Assembly: GCA_028679855.1 (NCBI GenBank) | Contig: JAJRAP010000126.1 | Location: 1 to 8,140, forward strand | From: Candidatus Methanoperedens sp. | GTDB taxonomy: Archaea > Halobacteriota > Methanosarcinia > Methanosarcinales > Methanoperedenaceae | Reading direction: 5' to 3' | DNA length: 8,140 nucleotides | In this document: positions 5,609-8,140 of the stretch, piece after piece | Layout: each line of letters opens with the position of its first letter | How positions within the stretch are numbered: the first letter of the stretch is position 1 | The notes under the pieces: model-generated | Database searches by the model: none | The model's input: the letters and a program-made list of their open reading frames with translations, nothing else | Told to the model about the DNA's origin: nothing | Made by a program: the position numbers and the translations under genes

Positions 5609-6586
5609 ATGGATCTAAAGACCATCGCAAAAGAAATCCGGGAATTCGAAGGCGTAACGCGAAAAAAACCCATCGCTGACCTTATAAACATATTCGAGAG
5701 TGTACGTTCTGAGTATGGGAACTCTGTGGTGGATTTTGGCGATGATGCTGCTGTTATCGATATAGGTGGGGAGGATTACGTTCTATTTGCCGCTGATGGC
5801 ATCTGGGCAAGGCTCATCGAAGCGAGCATGTGGTGGGCCGGATACAGCTCCGTGCTCGTTAATGTTAATGACATAGCAGCCATGGGCGGCAAGCCCGTGG
5901 CAATGGTTAATGTACTTTCCTCGAGCAATAAAAAAGCATGCAAGGAGCTTCTCAGAGGTATAAGGGACGGGATAGCGAAATTCGGCGTCCCTATGGTAGG
6001 AGGTCACCTGCATCCAGATACACCCTATACTTCGCTTTCGGTGGCTATAATCGGTACAGTGAAGAAGGGGTGCGAAATAAGGAGCAGTACGGCAGGACCG
6101 GGTGACTCAGTTATTGCGGCATTCGATTTGGATGGAAGAATGGGACCTAACTCCCCGTACAGCTTTGATTCTACAACAATGAAAGAACCCGAGGACGTGC
6201 GGGCAAAATACAGGGTGATGCATTTGCTCGGCGAAAAACACCTGCTGACAGCAGCAAAGGATATCAGTAATCCCGGTGTTATCGGGACACTGGGGATGCT
6301 CGTCGAGACAAGCCGGGTTGGCGCAAGCGTCAATCTATCGGAAATACCCGTCCCTGGGGATGTTAATTTTATCCAGTGGTTAAAGGTTCATCCTGCAACG
6401 GGTTTTATAGTAACCTCGCTGCCTGAAAACGAGGCAGAGGTGGTACGCCTTTTCGGGGGCGCAGGATACAGGGCTTCTGTAATTGGCAAAATTGAGAACA
6501 CACTCAAACTGGATATATGTAGAGGGGATGAGCGCGTAACGGTTTTTGATTTCACAAAAGATGTGGTGACCGGGATCACTCAATAA
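5609..6586 (+). CDS. mmp2: Methanogenesis marker protein 2 (PurM/ThiL/SelD-like)
   Basis: This is a 325-residue member of the AIR synthase-related (PurM) superfamily, ATP-dependent enzymes such as thiamine-phosphate kinase, HypE and SelD. Visible motifs are VVDFGDDAAVIDI at about 40-52 (the acidic, metal-nucleotide-binding stretch), the signature NVNDIAAMGGKPVAMVNVLS at about 85-104, and GGHLHPD at 131-137. The N-terminal phrase MDLKTIAKEIREFEGVTRKKPI is what I recognise from methanogenesis marker 2, a protein nearly confined to archaea with methyl-coenzyme M reductase. Its exact reaction is, to my knowledge, not settled. The frame opens at ATG 5555, but 18 extra residues precede the conserved start and the TATA box sits only a few bases before 5555, so I prefer 5609. 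It diverges from the hesB-like/ahbC operon and converges on the AI-2E-family gene. Confidence 0.85.
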   Translation: MDLKTIAKEIREFEGVTRKKPIADLINIFESVRSEYGNSVVDFGDDAAVIDIGGEDYVLFAADGIWARLIEASMWWAGYSSVLVNVNDIAAMGGKPVAMVNVLSSSNKKACKELLRGIRDGIAKFGVPMVGGHLHPDTPYTSLSVAIIGTVKKGCEIRSSTAGPGDSVIAAFDLDGRMGPNSPYSFDSTTMKEPEDVRAKYRVMHLLGEKHLLTAAKDISNPGVIGTLGMLVETSRVGASVNLSEIPVPGDVNFIQWLKVHPATGFIVTSLPENEAEVVRLFGGAGYRASVIGKIENTLKLDICRGDERVTVFDFTKDVVTGITQ

Positions 6587-6593
6587 AAGTTGA

Positions 6594-6612
6594 TTATTTT
6601 TAAATTTTTTAT
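6594..6612 (+). terminator. T-rich terminator after the marker 2 gene
   Basis: The 22 bases between the convergent stops carry two T runs, five T at 6597-6601 and six T at 6605-6610, without a strong stem. Such T tracts end transcription in archaea. The second run overlaps the stop codon of the convergent AI-2E-family gene. Confidence 0.5.
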
Positions 6613-7688
6613 TCATCGCATGACTCTAAGATCTGACTCCTTCGAACCTCCGCACCTGCACGGTACGCCGCCACTATTGCGCCGAGCAGTATCGGAGCTA
6701 TGAAGAAACCCGCAATGCCGCCCACCATTCCTCCTCCCAGGAAAGCCAGGATTATAAGCATGGGATGAATGTCCGATTTAGTATTGATTATGTAGGGTCT
6801 GACAAGGAGTTCAGGCGGCAGTATCACCACCACGAAAGCCACTATCAGAAAAACGATCGCACTCTCGCTTCCCATTTCAAAATACCTGAATATTGCAAGT
6901 ACTATAACCACCAGCCAGCCAGTTACTAATGGAATTATCGCTGCAAGCAGCATAATGGCAGAGAGAGCAAGTACATTGGAGAAACCAAACACCCAGAAGA
7001 CGATCAGCGAAAGGACTCCTACAGATATCGCGCTGTATGTATTTCCTATGAAAATGGCAGAAAGGATACCATCCAAATGTTTAATGAACCTGACTGAGAA
7101 ACATTCCACTTCCTGGGGGATTATATCTGTTATCTTTTCGATCAGACGCTCGCCATCCATAAGCAGGTAGAAACAGATCAGCACAGCAAGCATGGTGTTC
7201 AGTGTTAGCATTGCAACCGCCTTTCCCATATCTACTACTATCGAAATGGTCAGGTACTGCCTTAGCACTGGCAACAGGTACGACGTGAAATTCAGAACCA
7301 TATCTCTGATCCTGTCGCGGACGAAATCCGGAAGGCTCAACTTCTCAAGAAGGCTCAATAAGATCCCCACAACATAGTCCTGGTTTTTAACAGCCCAGAG
7401 AATATCGTTGAGGATCTCAATGATCCCGAACCCGAATATCAGTAAAATCGGAAGAACGATAGCGAGTGTGGCAATGTACGCCGACGCTTTTGGAGCATAC
7501 CTGTCGATATACCGTTTCATAGGTCTTGCGATATAGGCAAGCACAATGCCCATTATTATGCCGTCAAGGAGCGGGATTATGATATATATGAACATGGCGG
7601 CTATAATTAAGATTAGCAGTGCAAGCACGATTTTCCATTTATGCTTTATTAAAACTGAAATCCCATCGGTAAATTGATAATCTGGCAT
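6609..7688 (-). CDS. AI-2E family (UPF0118) membrane transporter
   Basis: This 359-residue integral membrane protein belongs to the AI-2E exporter-like family. Seen: a basic N terminus (KHKWK), two closely spaced helices at about 20-55, a third at about 70-92, a long amphipathic region at about 100-150, further helices, and the family-typical end: PPELLVRPYII at about 291-301, then HPMLIILAFLGGGMVGGIAGFFIAP at about 308-332. Family members include proposed AI-2 exporters and Na+/H+ antiporters; the substrate here is unknown and quorum signalling should not be assumed. The frame extends to an ATG at 7763, but the TATA box at 7715-7723 would start transcription near 7693, so ATG 7688 is preferred, giving a nearly leaderless message. 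The first 25 codons of the longer frame also look unlike the family. It is monocistronic and convergent with the marker 2 gene. Confidence 0.88.
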   Translation of the reverse strand: MPDYQFTDGISVLIKHKWKIVLALLILIIAAMFIYIIIPLLDGIIMGIVLAYIARPMKRYIDRYAPKASAYIATLAIVLPILLIFGFGIIEILNDILWAVKNQDYVVGILLSLLEKLSLPDFVRDRIRDMVLNFTSYLLPVLRQYLTISIVVDMGKAVAMLTLNTMLAVLICFYLLMDGERLIEKITDIIPQEVECFSVRFIKHLDGILSAIFIGNTYSAISVGVLSLIVFWVFGFSNVLALSAIMLLAAIIPLVTGWLVVIVLAIFRYFEMGSESAIVFLIVAFVVVILPPELLVRPYIINTKSDIHPMLIILAFLGGGMVGGIAGFFIAPILLGAIVAAYRAGAEVRRSQILESCDE

Positions 7689-7714
7689 TATTTGTTCAAA
7701 TAATGTTTTTAGTG

Positions 7715-7723
7715 AATATATAT
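7715..7723 (-). promoter_or_regulatory. TATA box of the AI-2E family gene
   Basis: On the minus strand TATATATT within TTAATATATATTC is a near-ideal archaeal TATA box. It predicts transcription from about 7693, only five or so bases before ATG 7688. Confidence 0.6.
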
Positions 7724-7742
7724 TAATCGTCCGGGAAAACGG

Positions 7743-7765
7743 CTGTGACATCCATATTGTCACAG
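7743..7765. promoter_or_regulatory. Perfect inverted repeat CTGTGACA-N7-TGTCACAG, candidate operator
   Basis: Eight-base arms at 7743-7750 and 7758-7765 are perfectly complementary around a 7-base spacer, 23 bases in all. The dyad ends about 20 bases upstream of the TATA box of the AI-2E family gene, the usual place for an archaeal activator site or upstream operator. Arm length and spacing suit a dimeric helix-turn-helix regulator. A hairpin terminator for transcripts arriving from the right is the alternative, but it has no T tract on the minus strand. Confidence 0.55.
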
Positions 7766-7909
7766 GAATCTGATAAGAACGAACAGTATTATCGCCGGCC
7801 AGAATTGATCTTGTACCTTAAAAACTATACTACGCCGCACGCAAAGTTTGATATCATTTCGTCTTGTTGCGGGCTTTTCAAATAATCCTCCAATTCCGGG
7901 TTTATCCAA
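7760..7909 (-). CDS. Doubtful 49-codon ORF with a hydrophobic C terminus
   Basis: On the minus strand TTG at 7909 opens 49 codons ending at TGA 7762-7760, inside the inverted repeat. The last residues, FWPAIILFVLIRFL, look like a single membrane segment after a basic stretch (CVRRSIVFK). It overlaps the end of the upstream ATPase fragment by 8 bases, which would suit coupling, but no ribosome site is seen. A second minus-strand frame over about 7930-7830 (containing NPELEDYLKSPQQDEM, ending at TAG) is also open, so at least one is accidental. I recognise neither. Confidence 0.18.
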   Translation of the reverse strand: MDKPGIGGLFEKPATRRNDIKLCVRRSIVFKVQDQFWPAIILFVLIRFL

Positions 7910-8140
7910 TCATGGGCTTTTTAGTTCTCATTTCTTCCCATTGAATTAACCATTTCCATAATGGCAAAAATAGTATCTGAGATCCATTGATCATAATCTC
8001 TTCCTCGCTATCTTTTGTTATAACATAGCCTTTTTCAATAGAGAAATTTTTAAGGAACTTTATCAGACCTTTTATCTCCTTTTTCTGGATATTGTTCCTG
8101 TATTTTACCTCAAGTGGAATGATGGAACCATCATTTACCA
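7902..8140 (-). CDS. C-terminal part of a DUF4143-type archaeal ATPase (cut by right edge)
   Basis: From the right edge the minus strand is open for 78 codons to TAA at 7904-7902. The fragment contains IPLEVKYRNNIQKKEIKGLIKFL, then GYVITKDSEE, then a closing phrase ILFLPLWKWLI. This order is typical of the DUF4143 C-terminal domain of archaeal AAA-type ATPases, whose E-V-K-Y strand resembles the PD-(D/E)XK nuclease core, with the family's usual end in a proline-tryptophan hydrophobic strand. The N-terminal ATPase domain with its P-loop would lie outside the window, so that part is inferred. Function is poorly defined; such genes are numerous and often near mobile or defence loci in archaea. 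It lies upstream of the AI-2E-family gene on the same strand, about 210 bases away, with a separate promoter between. Confidence 0.72.
   Translation of the reverse strand, partial: VNDGSIIPLEVKYRNNIQKKEIKGLIKFLKNFSIEKGYVITKDSEEEIMINGSQILFLPLWKWLIQWEEMRTKKPMIG

Noticed and set aside
6380..6616. Minus-strand frames at the marker 2 end
   Set aside because: They lie inside the conserved C terminus of the marker 2 protein and across the terminator.
1..8140. CRISPR array, tRNA, rRNA or tandem repeat array
   Set aside because: No regularly spaced direct repeats, cloverleaf signatures or long tandem units seen by eye; gaps between genes are mostly under 170 bases.

Overview
The window most resembles the chromosome of a methane-metabolising archaeon of the Methanosarcinales, possibly the Methanoperedens (ANME-2d) lineage. 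It carries an intact methenyl-H4MPT cyclohydrolase (mch), a methanogenesis marker 2 protein, an archaeal-type thymidylate synthase and a siroheme-route heme enzyme (AhbC). Starts use archaeal signals: TATA boxes about 25 bases before predicted transcript starts, GGTGAT-type ribosome sites, and two TTG starts. The lineage is inferred from gene content and protein flavour; no search was run.

Left, accessory part (1 to about 2200). The last 28 codons of a probable transposase enter from the left edge, followed by about 150 bases of AT-rich, hairpin-containing DNA that I read as the right end of an insertion sequence. It abuts the first 56 codons of a ZIP-family metal transporter gene whose remainder is missing, so the element appears to have cut that gene. 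Divergent from the stump, 5 bases away, is an ArsR-family repressor with a cysteine-rich N terminus, then an ACR3 arsenite efflux permease on the same strand. The ACR3 gene starts at TTG, overlapping the stop of an 11-codon mini-ORF. A possible short membrane-protein remnant follows.

Middle, core metabolism (2200 to 6590). mch (minus) and thyA (plus) diverge from a 122-base promoter region; both use or produce pterin one-carbon derivatives. thyA converges on a two-gene minus-strand operon, a HesB/IscA-like small protein followed 11 bases later by ahbC. That operon diverges from the methanogenesis marker 2 gene across about 140 bases holding a perfect 10-base palindrome and a TATA box.

Right part (6600 to 8140). 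An AI-2E/UPF0118-family membrane protein gene (minus) converges on the marker 2 gene. Its promoter has a strong TATA box and, just upstream, a perfect CTGTGACA-N7-TGTCACAG inverted repeat that looks like an operator. Beyond it, the C-terminal part of a probable DUF4143-type archaeal ATPase runs off the right edge.

Several genes probably begin downstream of the longest ATG reading frame: mch at TTG 3152, thyA at 3275, marker 2 at 5609 and the AI-2E gene at 7688. In each case promoter position, ribosome site or family N terminus supports the shorter form. I saw no RNA genes, CRISPR array or complete novel system. The best leads are the HesB-like/AhbC pairing, the mini-ORFs abutting two gene starts, the inverted repeat at the AI-2E promoter, and the IS-truncated ZIP gene beside the arsenic genes.
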